Shown: positions 9,020-13,598 of the stretch, in pieces | Numbering within the stretch: the first letter of the stretch is position 1 | Layout of the letters: the number at the start of each line of letters is the position of its first letter | Origin: CALXCT01 sp964422185 | Lineage (GTDB): Bacteria > Bacillota > Clostridia > Oscillospirales > Oscillospiraceae | DNA length: 13,598 nucleotides | NCBI GenBank assembly: GCA_964422185.1 | Contig: CAYRAG010000047.1 | Span: 1-13,598 of the forward strand | Direction: 5' to 3' | Notes under the pieces: model-generated | The model's input: the letters and a program-made list of their open reading frames with translations, nothing else | What the model was told of the DNA's origin: nothing | The model's database searches: none | Program-made: the position numbers and the translations under genes

Positions 9020-9772
9020 TTATGCCCCCTGGCCGCCGCCGAAGACGAGCATGGCGTCAAAGCGGACTTTCCCCTGCGCGTCCTGGCCGCGGACGAACCG
9101 CGCTTCGTCTCTCCGGCCGGTGAGCAGCTCCAGCCTCTCCCCGGGGTAGCACTGGCCCAGAAAGCCGATCTGCATCTGAGACACGAACACCCCGTCCGCC
9201 CGCCGCTCCATGTGGAGCGCGTCGCAGGCGAAGTCGGCGTACCTGGTGTTGTTCACATGGCCGTTGATGTCCGTGTCGCTGTACCGCAGCAGGCGCGGCT
9301 CCTCCGGCTCCAGGCCGTCCGGCATCTGCAGCCGGCTCAGGGTGATGGTCTTGCACCGGCTGCCGCCGTCCGTCCGGGCCATCCCCGCCACCGTGGACAG
9401 TTTGATGATCCGCCCGGTCTCCCGCTGCATCAGCACCCAGAGGGAGACCGCCTCCCCCACCGGCTCCCCCTCTACCAGGAGGTCGAAATCGCGGTAGGTG
9501 GTGGCGGCCTTTCCGCCCCGGTGCCAGGTCCGGATCGCCAGCTCCTCCCCCCAGTACAGGGGCCGGTCCAGCCGGTACCAGATCCGGGTCAGCACCCAGT
9601 ACGCCTGATAAGGCTCCTCCATCAAAATCCGGCCAAACCCGTGCCGCTCCGCCGCCTGCGTCGCCGTCTCCTGCATGTGCCCCAGCAGGGCGGAGGGCCG
9701 GCACTGGCCCTGGCCGTCCACATCCCGGCTGTCTATCGGGATCTTCTGTTCATAGACAAATTCTTCCGCCAT
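9020..9772 (-). CDS. Acyl-[acyl-carrier-protein] thioesterase
   Basis: This 250-aa protein belongs to the acyl-ACP thioesterase family (double hotdog fold, PF01643 type), which hydrolyses acyl-ACP to free fatty acid and ACP in the cytoplasm. The first hotdog covers about residues 1-130, with HMQETATQAAERHG near 32-45 and WVLTRIWYRLDRP at 59-71. The second has the family signature YSDTDINGHVNNTRYADF at 164-181, including the Asp, Asn and His expected in the active site. The ATG at 9772 has GGGGGT 6 nt upstream, a usable ribosome binding site through a G-U pair. It lies 47 nt downstream of the cysteine-rich gene with no terminator between, so the two are probably co-transcribed. Chain-length specificity cannot be read from the sequence. 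Confidence 0.92.
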   Translation of the reverse strand: MAEEFVYEQKIPIDSRDVDGQGQCRPSALLGHMQETATQAAERHGFGRILMEEPYQAYWVLTRIWYRLDRPLYWGEELAIRTWHRGGKAATTYRDFDLLVEGEPVGEAVSLWVLMQRETGRIIKLSTVAGMARTDGGSRCKTITLSRLQMPDGLEPEEPRLLRYSDTDINGHVNNTRYADFACDALHMERRADGVFVSQMQIGFLGQCYPGERLELLTGRRDEARFVRGQDAQGKVRFDAMLVFGGGQGA

Positions 9773-9819
9773 GGTCTACCCCCAGGTTCCGCCTTTCCTC
9801 TCTCCGGCGGGCGCGGGCA

Positions 9820-10434
9820 TCAGCCCTTCTGATCCCGGCCCCGGATGACGAGCCGGTCCGCGCAGCAGATATCGTCGATGTCGTCCGCGCATCCCGCCGG
9901 GATCCGCAGCACGCCGCCGCACTGCGCGCAGGTGAGCTGCACCGCGCTGTAGCCCACCTTGCAGGTCCACTTCCTGCTCCCGCAGGTGCAGGAGATTCCG
10001 TCCCGGTCCGCGATCTCCTTCAGCTCGGAGAGCACCTCCTGCATGACAATCTCATCGAGGAACACCCCGCGGTCCTCCCCGGACGCGTCCAGTCTGGCGA
10101 TCGTCGCCTCCATCCGGCGGGCCGCGGCGAACACCTGGTCCTCCTCCCCCACCACGCAGGTCTCCACGCCGGAGGCCGCGCAGGTGAAGCACATGGCCCG
10201 GCGCTGAAGAAAATCCCGCGCGGGGCAGACGCCGCGGTGGCTCCCGCCGCACACCGGACAGGGGATATCCAGCGCCATCTGATCCCCCATCGGCTCCACC
10301 TCCACCGCCGATTTCCCGCACGGGCACGGCAGGCGGCTGTGGGACGCCGCGAGGGCAAACCCGGTCCGCTCCGCCACCACCGTCTGGCGGCAGGACGGGC
10401 AGACAAAGGCGATCGTCCGCTTATCTCCGCTCAT
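9820..10434 (-). CDS. Cysteine-rich protein of unknown function, probable zinc ribbons
   Basis: I cannot assign a function. The 204-aa protein has 18 cysteines, mostly in pairs: C12/C15 with C37/C39, C59/C62 and C70, C82/C85/C93, C149/C151, C158, C169/C172, C182 and C190/C191. The N-terminal CxxC...CxC set and the C-terminal CxC...CxxC set look like two zinc-ribbon-type knuckles in opposite order, with a cysteine-free, charged, probably helical segment (94-148) between them. There is no signal peptide or membrane segment, so it is probably cytoplasmic. From memory, similar proteins occur uncharacterised in Clostridia. The ATG at 10434 follows AGAGGG by 8 nt and a promoter at 10470-10498. It is the first gene of a likely two-gene unit with the thioesterase. 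Zinc binding is inference; an iron-sulphur or redox role is not excluded. Confidence 0.88.
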   Translation of the reverse strand: MSGDKRTIAFVCPSCRQTVVAERTGFALAASHSRLPCPCGKSAVEVEPMGDQMALDIPCPVCGGSHRGVCPARDFLQRRAMCFTCAASGVETCVVGEEDQVFAAARRMEATIARLDASGEDRGVFLDEIVMQEVLSELKEIADRDGISCTCGSRKWTCKVGYSAVQLTCAQCGGVLRIPAGCADDIDDICCADRLVIRGRDQKG

Positions 10435-10469
10435 CCGCGCATCCCTCTCTTCTGTCTCGCTTTCCCCCC

Positions 10470-10498
10470 ATTATAGCCCGGTCTGCCTCTTTTTTCCA
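10470..10498 (-). promoter_or_regulatory. Predicted promoter of the cysteine-rich gene/thioesterase unit
   Basis: On the minus strand, TGGAAA (10493-10498) and a perfect TATAAT (10470-10475) are spaced 17 nt apart. The predicted start of transcription is near 10463, about 29 nt before the ATG at 10434. The -35 box is weak (4 of 6). Confidence 0.6.
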
Positions 10499-10532
10499 GT
10501 CCCGCGGCACAAATTTGCGGCCCGTTTTTTCC

Positions 10533-10556
10533 CCGCCGGCCCGAAGGCCCGGGCGG
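10533..10556. repeat. GC-rich hairpin with a C(UUCG)G loop on the minus strand
   Basis: CCGCC/GGCGG arms (10533-10537, 10552-10556) enclose a second stem, GGCC with GGCC (10538-10541, 10546-10549), with a 2-nt bulge. Read on the minus strand, the loop is C-UUCG-G, an unusually stable tetraloop. It lies between the divergent promoters. There is a T-tract on the wrong side for a terminator in either direction, so its role is unclear. Confidence 0.5.
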
Positions 10557-10569
10557 CGCAAATGGCTCC

Positions 10570-10598
10570 TTGACGCGGGCGGGCTGGTGTGATATCTT
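10570..10598 (+). promoter_or_regulatory. Predicted distal promoter (P1) of the DegV-family gene
   Basis: TTGACG (10570-10575) is followed after 17 nt by TATCTT (10593-10598), preceded by TGA, which makes an extended -10. The -10 is imperfect (4 of 6). The motif TGTGATATC here is repeated at P2 80 nt downstream. Confidence 0.5.
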
Positions 10599-10635
10599 GT
10601 ACCCGGCGGCGCGGGGCCCGGCCGCGTCGGAAAAA

Positions 10636-10655
10636 CTGAAAAACAGACTTTTCAG
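10636..10655. promoter_or_regulatory. Inverted repeat overlapping the P2 -35 box, candidate operator
   Basis: CTGAAAA (10636-10642) and TTTTCAG (10649-10655) form a perfect 7-bp inverted repeat with a 6-nt centre. The right arm covers the predicted -35 of the proximal DegV promoter. This is a typical place for a dimeric repressor to bind. It does not match the FapR or FabT consensus as I remember them. The regulator is unknown. Confidence 0.45.
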
Positions 10656-10678
10656 AGGGCCCATGGTTGTGATATCAT
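10649..10678 (+). promoter_or_regulatory. Predicted proximal promoter (P2) of the DegV-family gene
   Basis: TTTTCA (10649-10654) and TATCAT (10673-10678) are separated by 18 nt, with TGA immediately before the -10 (extended -10). Transcription would start near 10685, giving a leader of about 93 nt. Confidence 0.55.
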
Positions 10679-10732
10679 AGCACAGACGCAGGCGCACTGC
10701 AAAATTTCCGCCATCCCGGCGCGGCCCGGACA

Positions 10733-10758
10733 CCGGCGGAGGAATCTCTCCCCGCCGG
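10733..10758 (+). other. Leader hairpin next to the DegV ribosome binding site
   Basis: A perfect 7-bp stem (CCGGCGG 10733-10739 with CCGCCGG 10752-10758) with a 12-nt loop ends 4 nt before AGGAGG (10763-10768). A second purine-rich GGAGGA lies at 10738-10743, partly in the stem and loop. The hairpin may keep the true ribosome binding site exposed or tune initiation; no known riboswitch is recognised. Confidence 0.4.
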
Positions 10759-10777
10759 GCTTAGGAGGATGCGATCT

Positions 10778-11650
10778 ATGGCTGACTATCAGATTTTTGT
10801 GGACACGACCGCGGACATCTGCAGCGAGATGCTGGAGGGTCTTCCCCCCGCCCGCTTCATTCCCATGGATGTGGAGATCGCCGGGCAGCAGTTCCAGTAC
10901 GGCCCCGGCGGCAATCTGACGGTGGAGCAGTTCTACGCGCTGCAGAGAGAGGGCAATTTCGCCCGCACCACCCAGATCTCCCCGGGCATGTTCCTGTCCT
11001 GGTTTGAGCCGGTGCTGCAGGCGGGCCAGGATCTGATCTACTTCCCCCTCACCTCCGGCCTGTCCGGCACCTGCCAGTCCGCGGAGATGTGCATGGAGGA
11101 TCTGAGAAAACAGTACCCCGAGCGCACCATCGTCTGTGTGGACACTTTCTGCGTGTCCGCCGGCCAGGGCTTCCTCCTGCAGGAAATCCTGCGCAAAAAG
11201 GCCGCCGGGCTGAGTCTGGAGGAGCTGGCGGACTGGGTCCGGCACAACCGCCTGCATGTCTGCCACTGGTTCAATGTGGATGTGTTCGAGCATCTCAAGC
11301 AGGGCGGCCGGGTGTCCGCCGCCACGGCCGCGCTGGGCACCGCGCTGCAGATCAAGCCCATGCTCCGGGTCAACGACGAGGGCAAACTGGAGATCGTGGA
11401 CAAGCCCCGGGGCCGGAAGCGGGCCATCGCCGCCCAGGTCGCCAGACTGAACGCCGGCTGGATGCCCGAGGCGGTGAATACCGTCATCGTCGCCCACGGG
11501 GACGATCTGGAGGGCGCCAGGATGCTCCGGGAGGAGATCCTCGCCTCCCAGCCCGACGCGCACATCTACACGGTGCCCATCGGCCCCATCATCGGCGCCC
11601 ACACCGGGCCCGGCATGCTGGCCACCGTCTACTGGGGCAACAACCGCTAA
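10778..11650 (+). CDS. DegV/FakB-family fatty-acid-binding protein
   Basis: DegV-family proteins bind a long-chain fatty acid. In Firmicutes, FakB members present it to the kinase FakA, which makes acyl-phosphate for phospholipid synthesis. The 290-aa product has the usual length and motifs: FVDTTADI at 7-14, RTTQISPG near 63-70, LTSGLSGTCQSA at 91-102 where the fatty-acid carboxylate is held, VDTFCVSAGQG, FEHLKQGGRVS, and the C-terminal IGAHTGPGMLATVYWG. The start is ATG 10778 because AGGAGG (10763-10768) lies 9 nt upstream; the in-frame ATG at 10769 directly abuts that site and cannot use it. No FakA gene is in the window. It is monocistronic, with two predicted promoters and a strong terminator. 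Being an active FakB rather than another DegV paralogue is probable but unproven. Confidence 0.95.
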   Translation: MADYQIFVDTTADICSEMLEGLPPARFIPMDVEIAGQQFQYGPGGNLTVEQFYALQREGNFARTTQISPGMFLSWFEPVLQAGQDLIYFPLTSGLSGTCQSAEMCMEDLRKQYPERTIVCVDTFCVSAGQGFLLQEILRKKAAGLSLEELADWVRHNRLHVCHWFNVDVFEHLKQGGRVSAATAALGTALQIKPMLRVNDEGKLEIVDKPRGRKRAIAAQVARLNAGWMPEAVNTVIVAHGDDLEGARMLREEILASQPDAHIYTVPIGPIIGAHTGPGMLATVYWGNNR

Positions 11651-11682
11651 TCCCGGACATCTCTTTCCCATAAAAGCAGAAA

Positions 11683-11725
11683 ACTCCATGGCGCCGTACG
11701 GTACCATGGAGTCTTTTTCTTTTTT
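11683..11725 (+). terminator. Strong intrinsic terminator after the DegV gene, probably bidirectional
   Basis: ACTCCATGG (11683-11691) pairs with CCATGGAGT (11704-11712), and an inner CC/GG extension is possible. The plus-strand transcript then has a T-rich run to 11725. On the opposite strand the same stem is followed by TTTTCTGCTTTTA, so it can also end transcription of the converging SdpI-family gene, whose stop is 24 nt away. Confidence 0.88.
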
Positions 11726-11736
11726 CCGGCCCGGCG

Positions 11737-12114
11737 CTACTTTCGCCTCCCGCCGGAGTCAAAGGTCTTTCTCCGCGCCGCCTCCGTATACCGTGCCGTC
11801 CCCGGCAGGAGGATCACCTGCCCGGCCGCCACGGCTCCTCCGACGACGCCCGCCGTGTCCGCGCCGCCGCCGGCGACCGGCAGCATGGGGATCACGGACA
11901 CCGGCAGCGCAGCGAGGCCCCACCGCAGCCAGAGCCTTCCGCAGGTGCGGTGCGCGAACGCCCAGGTATCCGCGTTTTTCATGGACATGGCCGTCCGGTA
12001 CCCGGTTACGCCGTTGATCTTTTCGGGCGGCCTGCGGACAAACCGCCGCCCGAACCCGATCATGACGGCCGGAGTGAGACAGACCATGAGCAGCATGAAG
12101 ATCCGGAACCCCAG
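11737..12114 (-). CDS. SdpI/YhfL-family small membrane protein, probable CTG start
   Basis: This 125-aa protein carries the SdpI/YhfL family signature GYRTAMSMKNADTW (38-51), followed by CGRLW. Three hydrophobic segments are visible at about 3-21, 62-81 and 87-104, and the end is basic (TFDSGGRRK). SdpI of Bacillus subtilis is a membrane immunity and signalling protein for the SdpC toxin, but most short family members have unknown function and no toxin gene is seen here. As I recall, close relatives start MGF-IFM; the equivalent here is CTG-GGG-TTC at 12114, placed 6 nt after AGGAGG (12121-12126). The first in-frame ATG (12096) is 24 nt from that site and cuts into the first membrane segment. 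It lies downstream of the 260-aa membrane protein, past a terminator. Confidence 0.85.
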   Translation of the reverse strand: MGFRIFMLLMVCLTPAVMIGFGRRFVRRPPEKINGVTGYRTAMSMKNADTWAFAHRTCGRLWLRWGLAALPVSVIPMLPVAGGGADTAGVVGGAVAAGQVILLPGTARYTEAARRKTFDSGGRRK

Positions 12115-12120
12115 GGGATC

Positions 12121-12126
12121 CCTCCT
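12121..12126 (-). promoter_or_regulatory. Ribosome binding site deciding the CTG start of the SdpI-family gene
   Basis: A perfect AGGAGG lies 6 nt upstream of CTG at 12114 and 24 nt upstream of the first in-frame ATG at 12096. This favours CTG initiation. It forms part of CGGACAGGAGG (12121-12131), which can pair with the preceding terminator arm. Confidence 0.6.
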
Positions 12127-12150
12127 GTCCGATCGTGCGTGCGGACTTTG

Positions 12151-12182
12151 AAAAAAGGCGGACAGAACTTCGCCTGTCCGCC
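12151..12182 (-). terminator. Intrinsic terminator of the 260-aa membrane protein gene
   Basis: On the minus strand, GGCGGACAG (12174-12182) pairs perfectly with CTGTCCGCC (12157-12165) across an 8-nt loop and is followed by six T residues (12151-12156). It lies 50 nt after the stop of the membrane protein gene and only 36 nt before the SdpI-family start, leaving little room for a separate promoter. Confidence 0.9.
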
Positions 12183-12232
12183 CGATTTCTCTTTCTTCCG
12201 TTTTCCCGGGGCAGCCGCCGCGGCGCGGCGCC

Positions 12233-13015
12233 TCACAGCATCTGAACCGTGTAGTAGACAATCAGAATAATCGCCCAGGCGATCAGCACGAAGATCAGGT
12301 AATACAGCACGGTAGGCGCCAGCACCACCCCGGCGATAAACGCCAGGAGCATAATGACGCAGGTGGCCAGCAGCAGCGGGTAGTTGGCGCGCTTTCCCAG
12401 CACCTTAATGCTCTTCCCCCGGATCTCCAGCACCCCGGACTTCTGATGCAGCACCACCAGCAGCACCAGAAGCGCCGCGGACACCACGGCCATCACGATG
12501 AAATAGGCCCGGATAAGGTTGAGATACGGTCCCGCGCTGCCGCGGCGCATCATCCACATCCCGAACACGCCCATCACCGTCAGCCAGACCGCCGCGAAGC
12601 ACTCTCTCTGGTAGAGATAGTACACCAGGGCCAGCACCGCCACCACCGGGATCGCCACAAACAGCAGCGTCACCCCCGAGTCGTAGAACAGCTGCAAAAT
12701 CAGGCAGAAGCACCAGAGCATCAGAGAAAAGAACGCCACGCAGCCGGGCAGCAGGGTGGGCTTTTCCCTTTTCTTCCACCGGTACGCCCACACAAAGCCG
12801 AGCACCGCCACGACCAGGAACAGCACACAGCCCACGCGGACGGCGCCGCGGATAAACAGCGCGATATTCACTTCATCGGTGTAGAAATTGACGAAGAAGC
12901 GGTTGACCAGGATCAGCAGCCCTTCCAGAACCACCGCGGCCAGTATCCAGAGCAGCGCCCGGTTCAGTGCCGCGTCTTCCTGCCGCTCCTTATGCTTCCG
13001 ATTCTCTTTATCCAT
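12233..13015 (-). CDS. Polytopic membrane protein of unknown function, about 8 membrane segments
   Basis: I do not recognise a family. The 260-aa protein has a short, charged, probably cytoplasmic N-terminus (MDKENRKHKERQED) and about eight hydrophobic segments near residues 20-38, 55-77, 90-110, 115-135, 140-156, 168-189, 212-232 and 236-257. Basic loops follow segment 2 (YRWKKREK) and segment 6 (GKSIKVLGKRA). There is no ATP-binding, catalytic or transporter signature that I can see. The ATG at 13015 was chosen because it begins the charged N-terminus behind AGGAG, although the 13-nt spacing is long. The frame stays open to 13408, but the promoter at 13124-13152 lies inside that extension, so the extension is not coding. 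A strong terminator follows the gene. It could be a small transporter or a sensor; neither is supported. Confidence 0.85.
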   Translation of the reverse strand: MDKENRKHKERQEDAALNRALLWILAAVVLEGLLILVNRFFVNFYTDEVNIALFIRGAVRVGCVLFLVVAVLGFVWAYRWKKREKPTLLPGCVAFFSLMLWCFCLILQLFYDSGVTLLFVAIPVVAVLALVYYLYQRECFAAVWLTVMGVFGMWMMRRGSAGPYLNLIRAYFIVMAVVSAALLVLLVVLHQKSGVLEIRGKSIKVLGKRANYPLLLATCVIMLLAFIAGVVLAPTVLYYLIFVLIAWAIILIVYYTVQML

Positions 13016-13123
13016 AGATTCGATGTCTCTCCTCACTCCAGGATGGCCTGCGGTTCTTCCGCCGTGCGCTTTCCTGACCATCCCCCACAGGGTCAGACCA
13101 TGCTCAGGCACGCTGACTTTGGC

Positions 13124-13152
13124 ATTATAGCAGAAAGAAATCCATATTGCAA
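13124..13152 (-). promoter_or_regulatory. Predicted promoter of the 260-aa membrane protein gene
   Basis: On the minus strand, TTGCAA (13147-13152) and a perfect TATAAT (13124-13129) are spaced 17 nt apart, with TGC before the -10 (extended -10). Transcription would start near 13117, giving a leader of about 100 nt. Confidence 0.75.
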
Positions 13153-13306
13153 CTTGAATTTTCCGCAGTTTCCCCGCCCGGAAAACCGGCGGCCACCGAT
13201 CAGGCGACCCGCGGCGGTGCGGGAGCAGATACCCATCCCCGCGGTTTAAGCGGCAGGGCGGGGCCTGGGCATGTGAAATGGCAGGCTGCCTCAGACGATT
13301 CCAGAG

Positions 13307-13324
13307 TGCGGCAGGTGCCGCTTT
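13307..13324 (+). terminator. Short terminator-like hairpin without a visible upstream gene
   Basis: GCGGC and GCCGC flank a 4-nt AGGT loop (13307-13320) and are followed by TTTTCT on the plus strand. The stem is only 5 bp. No plus-strand gene or promoter is seen upstream within the gap, so it may be chance or mark a small RNA. Confidence 0.25.
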
Positions 13325-13447
13325 TCTCTTGCCGCCATCGTTCGGTACCTTTCCGTCCTGGCAATCCGTCACCTCTTTCTTCCCGGGGGGCCGTCTGAAC
13401 GGTTGCATCCCGATGACCGGAACATGCGCGATCCTGCAAAGTCAATC

Positions 13448-13476
13448 TTTACAAAATCATGAAGTTGGACTATAAT
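13448..13476 (+). promoter_or_regulatory. Predicted strong sigma-A promoter of the right-edge gene
   Basis: TTTACA (13448-13453) and a perfect TATAAT (13471-13476) are separated by exactly 17 nt in a locally AT-rich stretch. Transcription would begin near 13483, about 22 nt before the ATG at 13505. Confidence 0.8.
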
Positions 13477-13504
13477 AAACACAAAAGATGAGAGGAGAGA
13501 TTGC

Positions 13505-13598
13505 ATGGGTGAGAAAGGCGGCGGAAGAGGGGTGACCGGAAGCACGGCCAAACCGATATCATGGCACGAGGGCGCGTTGTCCGCACTGGAAGAGGAAT
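13505..13598 (+). CDS. Start of an unidentified gene, cut by the right window edge
   Basis: Only 31 codons are visible, beginning MGEKGGGRGVTGSTAK and continuing PISWHEGALSALEEE. The ATG at 13505 has GAGGAG 7 nt upstream and a near-consensus promoter just before it, so it is very probably a real gene start. The first 16 residues are rich in glycine and basic residues and probably disordered; there is no signal peptide. The visible part is too short to assign a family. Confidence 0.65.
   Translation, partial: MGEKGGGRGVTGSTAKPISWHEGALSALEEE

Larger units (their letters stand above)
13016..13504. other. 489-nt divergent intergenic region
   Basis: This gap separates the minus-strand membrane protein gene from the right-edge plus-strand gene and has a promoter at each end. 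The minus-strand leader (about 13016-13117) can fold locally: GGATGG with CCATCC, and GCGG with CCGC. The central part (13153-13445) has two GC hairpins, one at about 13175-13192 and one at 13307-13320. I see no tRNA, known riboswitch or convincing coding sequence; reading frames there lack ribosome binding sites and family resemblance. Confidence 0.6.

Noticed and set aside
10652..11707. 351-codon minus-strand frame opposite the DegV gene
   Set aside because: It is antisense to an unambiguous DegV coding sequence, runs through both its terminator and its promoter, and has an antisense-type composition.
13016..13408. Upstream extension of the 260-aa membrane protein to 13408
   Set aside because: It contains the TTGCAA-17-TATAAT promoter and reads as low-complexity Arg/Pro/Gly sequence with no ribosome binding site at its start.
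13488..13535. 15-codon plus-strand frame starting at ATG 13488
   Set aside because: It overlaps the ribosome binding site of the gene starting at 13505 and lacks one of its own; it ends quickly at TGA.

Overview
The window looks like chromosomal DNA from a high-GC Firmicute, most likely an anaerobic Clostridia-class bacterium (Oscillospiraceae or Lachnospiraceae-like). The reasons are AddA/AddB rather than RecBCD, a DegV/FakB-type fatty-acid-binding protein, an acyl-ACP thioesterase, a small SdpI-family membrane protein, AGGAGG-type ribosome binding sites and sigma-A style promoters. GC content is plainly high by eye (not computed), and AT-rich patches mark the promoters. No rRNA, tRNA, CRISPR array, insertion sequence or phage gene was found. 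Most of the window is ordinary core genome.

Layout. Positions 1-7270 (minus strand) hold a recombinational-repair operon read leftwards: addB, then a 108-aa stand-alone domain like the PII/CutA-like insert of YqfO/NIF3, then addA. The small gene starts inside the addB stop codon (GTGA overlap). addA runs off the left edge and probably lacks only its last few codons. Positions 7433-10434 (minus) hold, in transcription order, a cysteine-rich protein of unknown function, an acyl-ACP thioesterase, and guaB (IMP dehydrogenase), which has its own promoter. A weak hairpin separates guaB from addB.

Positions 10435-10777 form a 343-nt divergent promoter region with several inverted repeats. A DegV-family gene follows on the plus strand (10778-11650) and ends at a strong, probably bidirectional terminator. 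Facing it on the minus strand are a 260-aa polytopic membrane protein of unknown function (12233-13015), an intrinsic terminator, and an SdpI-family protein (11737-12114) that seems to start at CTG. A second divergent intergenic region (13016-13504) carries a promoter at each end. The right-hand one drives a gene of which only 31 codons are visible.

How the genes relate. AddA and AddB form one helicase-nuclease that resects double-strand breaks; the role of the YqfO-like protein between them is unknown. The thioesterase releases free fatty acids from acyl-ACP, and DegV/FakB proteins bind fatty acids for phosphorylation by FakA, so their proximity across a shared regulatory region suggests a link in acyl-chain handling (inference). 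No clearly novel multi-gene system was identified. The least expected items are the YqfO-insert protein inside the addBA operon, the lysine-to-arginine change in the AddB Walker A motif, the CTG start with possible alternative RNA pairing at the SdpI gene, and the uncharacterised 18-cysteine protein.
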